From: Bacillota bacterium
GTDB taxonomy: Bacteria > Bacillota > Clostridia > Oscillospirales > Ruminococcaceae
DNA: 64,000 nucleotides
Direction: 5' to 3'
NCBI GenBank assembly: GCA_023457355.1
Contig: JAEWLW010000050.1
Coordinates: forward strand, 105,769-169,768
Shown here: positions 42,332 to 50,005 of the stretch, piece by piece
Layout: each line of letters begins with the position of its first letter
Numbering within the stretch: position 1 is the first letter of the stretch
The notes under the pieces: generated by a model
What the model saw: only the letters and a program-made list of their open reading frames with translations
Told to the model about the DNA's origin: nothing
Databases searched by the model: none
Program-made: the position numbers and the translations under genes

Positions 42332-43396
42332 GTGTTTCAAATTTTTGAAATTCTTAAGTCCGAGCAGTATGACGCGCTCGACCGCTTTGTAGAAAATCAC
42401 CCCCAGGGCAGCTTTACCCAGTGCAGCGCCTGGCGCAAGGTTAAAATCAACTGGGGGTTCGAGGCGGTGGTCTGCCGCGATAATGCGGGCGAGATTATCG
42501 GTTCAATTTCGGTTCTCATACAAAAAATCCCGCTGATTGGCAGCTGCTTTTTATACGCGCCGCGCGGCCCCGTCTGCGACCTGCACGATGCGGACACGCT
42601 GCGTCAGCTCAAGGCCGGTGTGGATGTGCTGGCTAAAAAACACCGTGCCCACGCCTTAAAAATGGACCCTGACGCGCTGGAGGACGACGCAGAGTTTTGC
42701 CGGATTGCCAAGGCGCTCGGCTTTGTCCGCTCCTTTGGCCCCGATGGCTTTGAGGGCATTCAGGCGCGGTTTAATTACCGCCTTTATCTCAACGGGCGCG
42801 ACGAGGAAGCGCTGCTGGCAAACCTAACCCAGCAGACCCGGCGCAACCTGCGCAAGGCGATTAAATTTGGCGTGACCGTGCAGGTGGTTGGCGAAGAGCA
42901 TCTGGACGATTTTGTCCGGCTTATGGCCGTCACCGGTGAACGCGACGGCTTTGCTGTGCGCCCCCGCGCCTACTTTGTGCGGTTTTTAGAAGCCCTGGGC
43001 GCGCACGCACGCCTTTATATGGCTTTCTACGAAGGGCGGGCCATCGCCGGTGCCATCACCACAAATTTCGGCGGTAAAACCTGCTATGTCTACGGCGCTT
43101 CAGACAACGACTGCCGCGAGGTCATGCCAAACTATCTGATACAGTGGGAGATGATCCGCTGGGCGGTTGAAACCGGTTGCACCGTCTACGATTTTCAGGG
43201 CATCTCGGGTAATCTGGAGGAAGAAGGCAACCACATGTATGGCCTTTACCGCTTTAAACGCGGCTTTAACGGCCAGATTGACGCGCTGTTAGGCGAGTTT
43301 GACTACACCTATCGCCCCGTGGCCGCCCAGTTGGTCACCCACGCCATTGCCCTCAACGACCGGCTGCGTAAGCTAAAGCGCGGTCTCCCGCGATGA
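42332..43396 (+). CDS. FemAB-family aminoacyltransferase/GNAT-type protein
   Basis: This 354-residue protein has a duplicated GNAT fold. Motifs: NHPQGSFTQCSAWRKVKINWGFE near the N-terminus (two segments), LTQQTRRNLRKAIKFGV at about 170, and VYDFQGISGNLEEEGNHMYGLYRFKRGF at about 290 (also two segments). These are typical of FemX/FmhB-like enzymes that add amino acids to lipid-linked wall precursors from aminoacyl-tRNA. The start is uncertain: GTG 42332 is used, but AAGGA is immediately adjacent to it. Its stop overlaps the next start by four bases (ATGA), an unusual pairing with a decarboxylase-like gene. Confidence 0.88.
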   Translation: MFQIFEILKSEQYDALDRFVENHPQGSFTQCSAWRKVKINWGFEAVVCRDNAGEIIGSISVLIQKIPLIGSCFLYAPRGPVCDLHDADTLRQLKAGVDVLAKKHRAHALKMDPDALEDDAEFCRIAKALGFVRSFGPDGFEGIQARFNYRLYLNGRDEEALLANLTQQTRRNLRKAIKFGVTVQVVGEEHLDDFVRLMAVTGERDGFAVRPRAYFVRFLEALGAHARLYMAFYEGRAIAGAITTNFGGKTCYVYGASDNDCREVMPNYLIQWEMIRWAVETGCTVYDFQGISGNLEEEGNHMYGLYRFKRGFNGQIDALLGEFDYTYRPVAAQLVTHAIALNDRLRKLKRGLPR

Positions 43397-44712
43397 ATTC
43401 GCCACTTTTTGCGGCGCTCAGCCGTTATCTTGACAAACGGCGGGAACGGCTGCACATGCCGGGACATAAAGGGCTGCTGCCCGCGCCGCTCGACGGTTGC
43501 GCACCCTTTGACGTCACCGAGCTGCCCGACACCGGTTGCCTTTATGACGGAGAGGGGGCGCCGGTCGAGACAGAAGCCCTCTTTTCCGCACGTTATGGCA
43601 GCGGCGCCACGCTGTTATCCGCTGGCGGCAGCACGCTTTGCATTCAGGCCATGCTGGCGCTGTATTGCCCGGAGGGCGCCAAGCTTTTGATGACCCGTGC
43701 GGCACATCACGCTGCGGTCAATGCGGCGGCGCTGTTGAACTTGGAACCGGTTTGGCTGTTCCCGGATGAAGTCACCGGCGTTCAAACACCGGCGCGCATT
43801 TCGCCGCAGGCAGTGGAGGCGGCGCTTTCGGCGCAACCGGACATTGCGGCGGTTTATCTGACCAGCCCGGATTATTTCGGGACACTGTGCGACATCAGCG
43901 CCATTGCAGGCATCGCGCACCGCTTTGGCAAACCGCTGCTGGTGGATAACGCGCACGGCGCGCATCTTGTCTTTTTTGAGAACCGACACCCGATGGCGCT
44001 CGGAGCCGACGCCTGCTGCGACTCGCTGCACAAAACGCTGCCCGCGCTGACAGGCGCCGCACTGCTGCATCTTAAAGACGCCGCGTACGCCGAGGAGGCC
44101 CGGCGGCGGCTGGCCACCTTCGGCTCCACGTCGCCTTCCTACCTCGTCATGCTCTCGGCCGATCTGCTGCTGCCGCAGTGGGAATCCCTCAAAGGCGGTT
44201 ATGCCGCGTTGGCACAAAATGTCGCACGGCTGCGCGCGCATGCGCGGAAAAAGGGTGTCTGGGCCGCCTGCGCCAATTTACAGGCCCCTGCCGACCCTGT
44301 GCGGATCGCTTTACTGTTTGCCGAAGGGCAGCGCGACGCGGCGCGGCTGCTCGCGGCGCAATGCGGCCTGGAAGCGGAGTATCTTTCTTCGCGGCATATG
44401 GTGCTGATTCCGGGGCCGCAAAACGACCTTTTACCGGTTAAAACACTCATAGACCGCCTGCCTCCCCTATCGGAGGCCCCATCGCTGCCACAGCCCTTTT
44501 GCCAGCCTGAGCGCGTGCTGGCTCTGCGCCGCGCGGTGCTTTCCCCCGCGGAGCACCTGCCGCTGCACCAGGCTTTGGGGCGCGTTGCCGCGGCACCGGT
44601 GTCGCCCTGCCCGCCGGGGGTGGCACTGCTTATGCCGGGCGAACAGCTGGACGGGATTACAGCCGGCGCATTAAAGTGTGCTGGCATAGAATCTCTTTTC
44701 GTGGTAAAATAA
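43393..44712 (+). CDS. PLP-dependent Orn/Lys/Arg decarboxylase-like protein (short form)
   Basis: This 439-residue fold-type I PLP protein begins RLHMPGHKG, as in the SpeA/CadA/YaaO group. Further motifs are YGSGATLLSAGGSTL, DYFGTLCDIS, VDNAHGAHLVF and the PLP lysine in DSLHKTLPALTGAALL. It is a short form like B. subtilis YaaO, lacking the N-terminal wing domain. Such genes commonly precede tmk/darA/holB. The substrate (arginine, lysine or ornithine) cannot be fixed. It is coupled to the FemAB-like gene by ATGA overlap and ends inside a perfect palindrome. Confidence 0.9.
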   Translation: MNSPLFAALSRYLDKRRERLHMPGHKGLLPAPLDGCAPFDVTELPDTGCLYDGEGAPVETEALFSARYGSGATLLSAGGSTLCIQAMLALYCPEGAKLLMTRAAHHAAVNAAALLNLEPVWLFPDEVTGVQTPARISPQAVEAALSAQPDIAAVYLTSPDYFGTLCDISAIAGIAHRFGKPLLVDNAHGAHLVFFENRHPMALGADACCDSLHKTLPALTGAALLHLKDAAYAEEARRRLATFGSTSPSYLVMLSADLLLPQWESLKGGYAALAQNVARLRAHARKKGVWAACANLQAPADPVRIALLFAEGQRDAARLLAAQCGLEAEYLSSRHMVLIPGPQNDLLPVKTLIDRLPPLSEAPSLPQPFCQPERVLALRRAVLSPAEHLPLHQALGRVAAAPVSPCPPGVALLMPGEQLDGITAGALKCAGIESLFVVK

Positions 44713-44732
44713 CCGCATGCGGTTATTTTACC
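44703..44732 (+). terminator. Perfect 30-bp palindrome at the decarboxylase stop codon
   Basis: GGTAAAATAACCGCA and its exact complement form a 15-bp stem containing the stop codon TAA (44710-44712). The 3' arm is T-rich (TTATTTTACC). It probably ends the femAB-decarboxylase transcript. Confidence 0.65.
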
Positions 44733-45051
44733 GGGTTGATGCGCAACGGCTCGCCCTTAACACGGCTTGCTACCTTTTGATGCACAATTATACCACCGCG
44801 CGTTTTACGCCTATGGTATAATCGTCACAATCGTTTCAGTGCCGGACGTGGCACATGTTTTAAATTTAAGTTGTCGCCAATAAAGCATCCGATGCGAATA
44901 GAAATCCGCTTGACAAAATGAAAACCCGTTTTTAACATAAATTTCAAACAGTCGTGCTATGCTAAAACCACAGAAGAAAATTTTGGCCTGGGCAACTGGT
45001 GCTTTGTCCTGTTGTCAATACTCTTTAACAGCTGAGAATGGAGGCAGTTTT
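44733..45051 (+). promoter_or_regulatory. Promoter region of darA-holB-ricT
   Basis: The best promoter is TTGACA (44910-44915), 17 bases, TAACAT (44933-44938). An extended -10 TGCTATGCT lies near 44955. Upstream, ATTATACCA (44787-44795) and TGGTATAAT (44814-44822) are exact inverted copies that form two divergent extended -10 boxes or one operator palindrome. The rest of this 320-base gap shows no gene. Confidence 0.55.
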
Positions 45052-45375
45052 ATGAAGCTTATTTTTGCAATCGTCTCAAACGAAGATGCCTCGCGCGTAC
45101 AGACAGCCCTGACTTCCGCAAACTTTCAGGTGACCCGCCTCGCCACCACCGGCGGCTTTTTGATGGCCGGCAACACAACTTTTTTGTGCGGAACCGACAA
45201 CGACAAGGTGGACGAAGTGGTTGCCATCGTCTCGGAGCACTCCAAATCGCGCACGCACACCATCCCGTCCGCCGCCTCTTACGGCGTGGGCATGTACACA
45301 ACCTATCCGGTTAAAGTGCCGGTGGGCGGCGCAACCATATTTGTCACCGACATTGACCGGTTCGAAAAGGTGTAG
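45052..45375 (+). CDS. darA: Cyclic-di-AMP receptor DarA (PstA/YaaQ)
   Basis: This 107-residue PII-like protein begins MKLIFAIVSNEDASRVQTAL and has the TTGGFLMAGNTTFLCGTDNDKV loop region (two segments) and PVGGATIFVTDIDRFEKV end typical of DarA. It binds c-di-AMP as a trimer; its output partner is unknown in most species. ATG 45052 follows ATGGAGGCAG. It is three bases upstream of holB, the usual Firmicute neighbour. Confidence 0.94.
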   Translation: MKLIFAIVSNEDASRVQTALTSANFQVTRLATTGGFLMAGNTTFLCGTDNDKVDEVVAIVSEHSKSRTHTIPSAASYGVGMYTTYPVKVPVGGATIFVTDIDRFEKV

Positions 45376-45378
45376 CCC

Positions 45379-46314
45379 ATGGCATTTCCATTGCTTTATC
45401 AGGATTCGTTATTCGCCCGCTTCAATGCCCTGTGGCAGGGCGGGCGTTTTCCGCATGCGCTGCTGCTAACCGGCCCTGCCGGCAGTGGGAAGCGTACAGC
45501 GGCGCAGTATGCAGCCGCCATGCTGCTCTGCCGAAAGGAAGGGTTGCCGCCCTGCGGCGGCTGCCCCTCCTGCCGCAAGCTGGCCAGCGGCAACCACCCC
45601 GATTTTACCACACTGCTGCCTGAGGGCAAAAACAAAACCATCAACGTGGACAAGGTGCGCGAAATGAAGGCGTCGGCCTATATATCGCCGCACGAAGCGC
45701 CCCGAAAAGTGTTTTTTATTCCCGAGGCGCAGCGTCTTCGGGTCGAAGCGCAAAACGCCCTACTAAAAATCATTGAGGAGCCCCCCGAGGCAGCTTATTT
45801 TATTTTTACCGCGCCGGGTCCGGGCAGCCTGCTGGAAACAGTCTGTTCGCGCCTGACCATCTGCCCGATGAACGAACTGAACGAAGCGCAACGCTTTGAA
45901 GCCCTTGGCCAGCATCTGCCGGAGGCTGACGCAGAACAGTTGCATGCACAGGCTGCATTGTTTTTAACGGTTGGGCAGGCACTGGACAGCCTCAACGACG
46001 CCGAGGCGCGCCGCTTTGCCGACGATGCCGCCGCCATTTTAAGCGCCCTTACAAAAAACGACCGTTATACGATTTTGAAGTTGTTTTCCGGCTATGAAAA
46101 AGACCGCGAACAGTTTGCCCTGCTGCTGGCCGCACTGCGCAGCGCGGTGATCACCCAGCTATTGGGCAGTGAACGTCGCTTCTCGCCGTTGCAGAGTTTA
46201 AAAATTATTGCTATAATAGATGAAATGGCGCTGCGCGGCATTCAAAACGTTGGAATTTCGCTCATCTGCGCCGCCGCTGTCAACCGGCTGGTTACTGCCG
46301 CCGGATTAATATAG
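45379..46314 (+). CDS. holB: DNA polymerase III subunit delta'
   Basis: This 311-residue clamp-loader subunit has the AAA+ motif GPAGSGKRTAAQ, a zinc module with four cysteines (CRKEGLPPCGGCPSCRK), FFIPEAQRLRVEAQNALLKI and the arginine-bearing SRLTICPMN region where DnaX has SRC. Delta' normally does not hydrolyse ATP. The gene lies between darA and ricT, a conserved order. Confidence 0.93.
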   Translation: MAFPLLYQDSLFARFNALWQGGRFPHALLLTGPAGSGKRTAAQYAAAMLLCRKEGLPPCGGCPSCRKLASGNHPDFTTLLPEGKNKTINVDKVREMKASAYISPHEAPRKVFFIPEAQRLRVEAQNALLKIIEEPPEAAYFIFTAPGPGSLLETVCSRLTICPMNELNEAQRFEALGQHLPEADAEQLHAQAALFLTVGQALDSLNDAEARRFADDAAAILSALTKNDRYTILKLFSGYEKDREQFALLLAALRSAVITQLLGSERRFSPLQSLKIIAIIDEMALRGIQNVGISLICAAAVNRLVTAAGLI

Positions 46315-46331
46315 AATATGAGGATTACAAA

Positions 46332-47378
46332 ATGTCTGAGGTTATCGGCGTTAAATTTAAAGAGGGGGGCAAGGTTTATTACTTTGACCCCAACGGCATT
46401 ATTGCGAAGGTTGACGAAGCAGTTATTGTCGAAACGGCCCGCGGATTAGAATGCGGCGTGGTTGCCGTTGCCAACCGTGAAGTGGCCGAAGAGGAGATTG
46501 TCAAGCCCTTAAAACAGGTTATCCGGCTCGCCACCCCCAAGGATGTGGCCCAGATGGAAGAGAACCGCAAACGCGAGGTTCATGCCTTTGAAGTGTGCCA
46601 GCAAAAAATTCTGGATCACAAGATGGATATGAAGCTGGTGGATGTGGAGTATACGTTTGACAACAGCAAAATTCTGTTTTATTTCACCGCGGATGGCCGC
46701 GTGGATTTCCGTGAACTGGTCAAGGACCTAGCCAGCGTATTTCGGACCCGAATTGAGCTGCGCCAAATCGGCGTGCGTGACGAAGCCAAAATGCTCGGCG
46801 GCCTCGGCATTTGCGGTCGCGTATTTTGCTGCTCAAGCTTTTTGAGCGATTTCCAGCCTGTTTCCATCAAAATGGCTAAGGAACAGGGTTTATCGTTAAA
46901 CCCCACCAAAATTTCCGGCACCTGCGGCAGGCTGATGTGCTGCCTGAAATATGAACAAAACGCCTATGAAGATCTGCTGCGCACCACCCCGCGTGTGGGT
47001 TCTGTCGTCAACACGCCCGAGGGGCCGGGCACGGTGACGGAAATTGTCAACCTGCTCACCGGTAACCTGAAGGTTAAAATTGAATCGGGAGACACCTTTA
47101 CCTTTAAAAACTTTATGAAGCATGAGCTGACGCCTCTGCGCGAGGACAACCGCCCTGCGCGTGAACCGCGGCAGCAGGCACAGCCTCCTCAGGAGCGCGG
47201 GGACAGCAATGACCAGCGCGAGGATGCGGGTACCGTTTCCCGTGAGGAGACCCCCAGACGCGAAAACGGAAGAAAAAATCCCCGAAACGGCCGTCCCCCC
47301 AGACGTCAGGGCGGAAAGAACAGCCAGCAAAACAAACAGCAGCCCGCCGCGCAGGAACCCGCCGCCAACAACGAATGA
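46332..47378 (+). CDS. ricT: RicT/YaaT, PSP1-domain protein of the Y-complex
   Basis: This 348-residue protein carries the PSP1 core: EVIGVKFKEGGKVYYFDP at the start, RIELRQIGVRDEAKMLGG, CGRVFCCSSFL and SGTCGRLMCCLKYE with the conserved cysteines. In B. subtilis RicT joins RicA and RicF in an Fe-S Y-complex that governs RNase Y processing and sporulation or biofilm decisions. The last about 75 residues form a hydrophilic Arg/Gln/Pro-rich tail (for example RRENGRKNPRNGRPPRRQGG), longer than I expect for the family and possibly RNA-binding. A terminator follows at 47429-47452. Confidence 0.92.
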   Translation: MSEVIGVKFKEGGKVYYFDPNGIIAKVDEAVIVETARGLECGVVAVANREVAEEEIVKPLKQVIRLATPKDVAQMEENRKREVHAFEVCQQKILDHKMDMKLVDVEYTFDNSKILFYFTADGRVDFRELVKDLASVFRTRIELRQIGVRDEAKMLGGLGICGRVFCCSSFLSDFQPVSIKMAKEQGLSLNPTKISGTCGRLMCCLKYEQNAYEDLLRTTPRVGSVVNTPEGPGTVTEIVNLLTGNLKVKIESGDTFTFKNFMKHELTPLREDNRPAREPRQQAQPPQERGDSNDQREDAGTVSREETPRRENGRKNPRNGRPPRRQGGKNSQQNKQQPAAQEPAANNE

Positions 47379-47428
47379 TTGCGGGGCTTGTAATAACCGA
47401 TTGACCGTCGGGAGGACTAGCAAAAGCG

Positions 47429-47452
47429 AAAGGCTTTTAACCGGCCTTTTTT
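47429..47452 (+). terminator. Terminator of the darA-holB-ricT transcript
   Basis: AAAGGC (47429-47434) and GCCTTT (47444-47449) with a nine-base loop are followed by TTT; a second stem AAAAGC/GCTTTT overlaps just upstream. Confidence 0.6.
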
Positions 47453-47758
47453 GTCAGACTGCGCAAAACGGACAAAATTTTTTTGTCGCGTGCGGGGGGC
47501 TGACCTAGGGCACTGAAGTGCCAACGCGAAAGAGAACCCCTTTCGCGATGATTCCCCCGTTGCGCGCTGCTTTGTGAAAACGGCCTTGCCGGCCTTTTCA
47601 GTGGGAGGTCATCCGGTCTTCCACTGACGTTTTGCGCCGAGAGGCTCGGCAAAGCGTGCCACGTCATGTTTTTTCATCACATATCAGAAACCCGCCCCAA
47701 TCGGCCGACATATGGCCGGTTGCTAATAGTTGGCTGGGTTTTAACCCAACTATTTTTT
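47453..47758 (+). ncRNA. Probable structured non-coding RNA of unassigned class
   Basis: Between ricT and ferredoxin lies a dense set of stems ending in a real terminator. They include GACAAA/TTTGTC (47471-47486), a closing pair of GCGGGGGG with CCCCCGTTGCGC, GGCACT/AGTGCC (about 47508-47522), CGCGAAAG/CTTTCGCG (47525-47547), AAAACG/CGTTTT around TCAGTGG/CCACTGA, and GCCGAG/CTCGGC (47636-47650). AATAGTTGG/CCAACTATT plus TTTT (47725-47758) ends it. A weak promoter, TTGTCA-16-CAAAAT, starts at 47451. Its motifs do not match RNase P, tmRNA, 6S or common riboswitches that I know. The 5' end is uncertain (47453 to about 47485). Confidence 0.55.
47725..47758 (+). terminator. Terminator of the putative ncRNA
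   Basis: AATAGTTGG (47725-47733) and CCAACTATT (47746-47754) with inner GGGTT/AACCC pairing, followed by TTTT. Confidence 0.75.
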
Positions 47759-47791
47759 CGCAAAGCGCTATTATTTTCACAAAATCTGTGT

Positions 47792-47797
47792 TATTAT
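47792..47797 (+). promoter_or_regulatory. Weak candidate promoter of the ferredoxin gene
   Basis: TGTTATTAT is an extended -10 box (TATTAT 47792-47797) without a good -35. It lies about 30 bases before the ferredoxin start. Confidence 0.35.
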
Positions 47798-47828
47798 AGA
47801 CACGAAATATAAAAGGAGGTGTATTCCC

Positions 47829-47999
47829 ATGGCATATGTTATTAATGACGCATGCATCAGCTGCGGCGCTTGCGAGCCCGAATGTCCTGTTAATGCGATT
47901 ACTGCTGGTGACAGCAAGTATGTTATCGATGCTAATACCTGCATTGATTGCGGCGCTTGCGCGGGTGTATGTCCCGTTGACGCTCCTAATCAGGAGTAA
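47829..47999 (+). CDS. 2[4Fe-4S] ferredoxin
   Basis: This 56-residue protein has two complete cluster motifs, CISCGACEPECPVNAI and CIDCGACAGVCPVDAP, the classic clostridial bacterioferredoxin layout. It is a low-potential electron carrier for anaerobic metabolism (pyruvate:ferredoxin oxidoreductase, hydrogenase, Rnf). ATG 47829 follows AAAAGGAGGTG. It is monocistronic with a strong terminator at 48020-48053. It is too short to have been listed among long reading frames. Confidence 0.96.
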   Translation: MAYVINDACISCGACEPECPVNAITAGDSKYVIDANTCIDCGACAGVCPVDAPNQE

Positions 48000-48019
48000 T
48001 TGAGAGACAAGCCTACATC

Positions 48020-48053
48020 AAAAAGCGCGTGGCTTTAAAGCTGCGCGCTTTTT
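48020..48053 (+). terminator. Terminator of the ferredoxin gene
   Basis: AAAAAGCGCG (48020-48029) and CGCGCTTTTT (48044-48053) form a 10-bp perfect stem ending in a T-run. Confidence 0.85.
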
Positions 48054-48363
48054 CCGTCCCATTATAAGCGCGGCCCCCATATCGTCAGAGCCCCGCCCAC
48101 ATGGCAACCGACGGTTTCGGCGCCAAACCCAACCGGCCGACGCGGCAGCCGGCGCTTAAACGATATGACGTCGCCCGTTATTTCATGATCTCTTGTTTTA
48201 GTGAACAGGCCCGTGAATATCGCGTCTTCCCAAAACCGGTACAACAAAGGGCGTAGCAGCGTATTTTTAGCCCCACATACAACGTTTTTGTCGTGCTTAG
48301 ATAGAAAATCGCGCCCCTTTTGTGCTATGATAAGATAAAAAGTACCCACGGGAGAGATTCTTT
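48054..48363. other. Intergenic region upstream of the methyltransferase
   Basis: This stretch of about 310 bases has no supported gene. Near its end an extended -10 box TGCTATGAT (48323-48331) points right, 33 bases before the methyltransferase start codon; the -35 is poor. A 95-codon minus-strand frame spans it but has no ribosome site. Confidence 0.45.
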
Positions 48364-49080
48364 ATGCCCCAGTCATTCATACCGCTGACACACGGCATCA
48401 CAGCAGCTATCAGTGAAGTGCATCGTTTCACCACCGATTCTGTTTTGCTCGCGCGTTTTTCCGCCCCGCGTGCCGAAGAAAGGGCGGCGGAATTTTGCTG
48501 CGGATGCGGCGCTGTCACGCTGCTGTGGTTTGGCGAGGATGAAACCGCACCGCGCCATGTGACAGGCGTTGAACTGCTGGCGGAGGCGGCGGCGCTCTTT
48601 TCGCAATCGGTTGAAAAAAATCGTCTCACGCAGCGCATTTCCGTCATTTGTGCCGATCTGAAAGATTATAAAAATATCCCCGCGCTGGCCGCCAACACGT
48701 TTGACCTCGTGGTCTGTAACCCGCCTTATTTTAGGGCCGGGCACGGCGAGGGCGTGCGCCAAACGGCACGGCAGGAAACCGATTTGGACATCTACGACGT
48801 CTGTGCCGCGGCTGGGCGGGCTTTGCGCTATGGCGGCCGGTTTTGCGTCTGCTTTAAACCTCGGCGGCTGCCGGACCTGTTTGAGGCTATGCGCGCTGCC
48901 GCGCTGGAACCCAAACGCATCCGCCCCGTGCTGACCCGTCCTGGCAATGTGCCGCACCTTTTTCTAGTGGAAGCACGCCGCGGAGGCAACCGCCAGCTCG
49001 ACTGGCTGCCGGACCTTTGTCTGCAAAACGCGGATGGGAGCCCCAGCGCAGAATATTGTGAAATTTATCGTATGAGGTAA
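48364..49080 (+). CDS. N6-adenine methyltransferase, TrmN6-like
   Basis: This 238-residue SAM-dependent enzyme has the start RFTTDSVLLARFSAPR (after an HGITAAISEV segment), the SAM-binding CCGCGAVTLL, and the target-base motif VVCNPPYF. This is the YfiC/TrmN6 pattern that methylates A37 of tRNA-Val. It lies six bases upstream of rsmI on the same strand, as is common in Firmicutes (yabB-yazA-rsmI). ATG 48364 has GGGAGAG eight bases upstream. Confidence 0.9.
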   Translation: MPQSFIPLTHGITAAISEVHRFTTDSVLLARFSAPRAEERAAEFCCGCGAVTLLWFGEDETAPRHVTGVELLAEAAALFSQSVEKNRLTQRISVICADLKDYKNIPALAANTFDLVVCNPPYFRAGHGEGVRQTARQETDLDIYDVCAAAGRALRYGGRFCVCFKPRRLPDLFEAMRAAALEPKRIRPVLTRPGNVPHLFLVEARRGGNRQLDWLPDLCLQNADGSPSAEYCEIYRMR

Positions 49081-49085
49081 CCGTT

Positions 49086-49919
49086 ATGTCAAAACTATAT
49101 CTGGTCGGCACGCCGATCGGCAATTTGGGCGACCTTTCGCCAAGGGCGGTTGAAACGCTGCGCACCGTTGATTTTATTGCCGCGGAAGATACCCGCGTCA
49201 CGTTAAAGCTGCTGAACCGGTTTGAAATAGCCAAGCCGATGGTCAGCTACTACCAGCACAACCTGCACGAGCGCGGCGGACAGATTCTTACGCGTATTTT
49301 GTCGGGCGAAAGCTGCGCGCTGGTCACCGATGCCGGCATGCCCGCCATCAGCGACCCCGGCGAAGATCTGGTACGCCTCTGCGCCGGAGCGGGGATTGAA
49401 ATCGTCTCGGTTCCGGGCCCCAGTGCCGCCGTCACCGCATTGGCCATGTCCGGACTGGGCACCAGCCGTTTCACATTCGAGGGGTTTCTCTCCACGAACA
49501 AACAGAGCAGACGCGCGCATCTTGAATCGTTATTAAACGAGCGGCGCACCATGATTTTTTATGAAGCGCCGCACAAACTGAAAACGACGCTTGCCGACTT
49601 TGCGTCAGCCTTCGGCCCAGAGCGGCGCATTGCACTTTGCCGCGAACTGACCAAGCTGCATGAGGAGATTATCCGCACCACGCTTAGTCAGGCCATTGCA
49701 CGTTATGCCGACGATGCGGCCGCGCCCCGGGGGGAATTTGTTCTCGTGGTGGAAGGCGCGCCTGAAACGATTGCACCCGCGGTGACCATTGAACAAGCCG
49801 TCTCGCTGGCCCAGGCCTTCGTCGCAAAAGGCCAAAGCACCTCCGCTGCCGCAAGGCAGGCTGCGCAGCAAACAGGCTGCAAAAAAAGCGACATCTACCG
49901 CCGTCTTACGCAGGGCTGA
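49086..49919 (+). CDS. rsmI: 16S rRNA 2'-O-ribose C1402 methyltransferase
   Basis: This 277-residue tetrapyrrole-methylase-fold enzyme has LYLVGTPIGNLGDLSPRAVE at the N-terminus, AAEDTRVTLKLL, VTDAGMPAISDPG and EAPHKL, all diagnostic of RsmI. It acts after RsmH, also encoded here, to make m4Cm1402. The C-terminus has a small helix-turn-helix-like tail (ARQAAQQTGCKKSDIYRRL). ATG 49086 with GAGGTAACC upstream. Confidence 0.96.
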   Translation: MSKLYLVGTPIGNLGDLSPRAVETLRTVDFIAAEDTRVTLKLLNRFEIAKPMVSYYQHNLHERGGQILTRILSGESCALVTDAGMPAISDPGEDLVRLCAGAGIEIVSVPGPSAAVTALAMSGLGTSRFTFEGFLSTNKQSRRAHLESLLNERRTMIFYEAPHKLKTTLADFASAFGPERRIALCRELTKLHEEIIRTTLSQAIARYADDAAAPRGEFVLVVEGAPETIAPAVTIEQAVSLAQAFVAKGQSTSAAARQAAQQTGCKKSDIYRRLTQG

Positions 49920-50005
49920 CACATCTTGATTTTTACAGGAACCCGCAGTATGATTATAATATCACCGCTGCGATCAGGCAGCAGGTTTTCGGAGGTTTTT
50001 TATTG

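Noticed and set aside
47453..47758. RNase P RNA, tmRNA or 6S RNA
   Set aside because: The GAGGAAAGTCC core, the tRNA-like end and the single large bubble expected for these are absent.
48062..48349. 95-codon minus-strand frame between ferredoxin and the methyltransferase
   Set aside because: It starts at GTG without a ribosome site, overlaps the promoter of the plus-strand gene and matches nothing I recognise.
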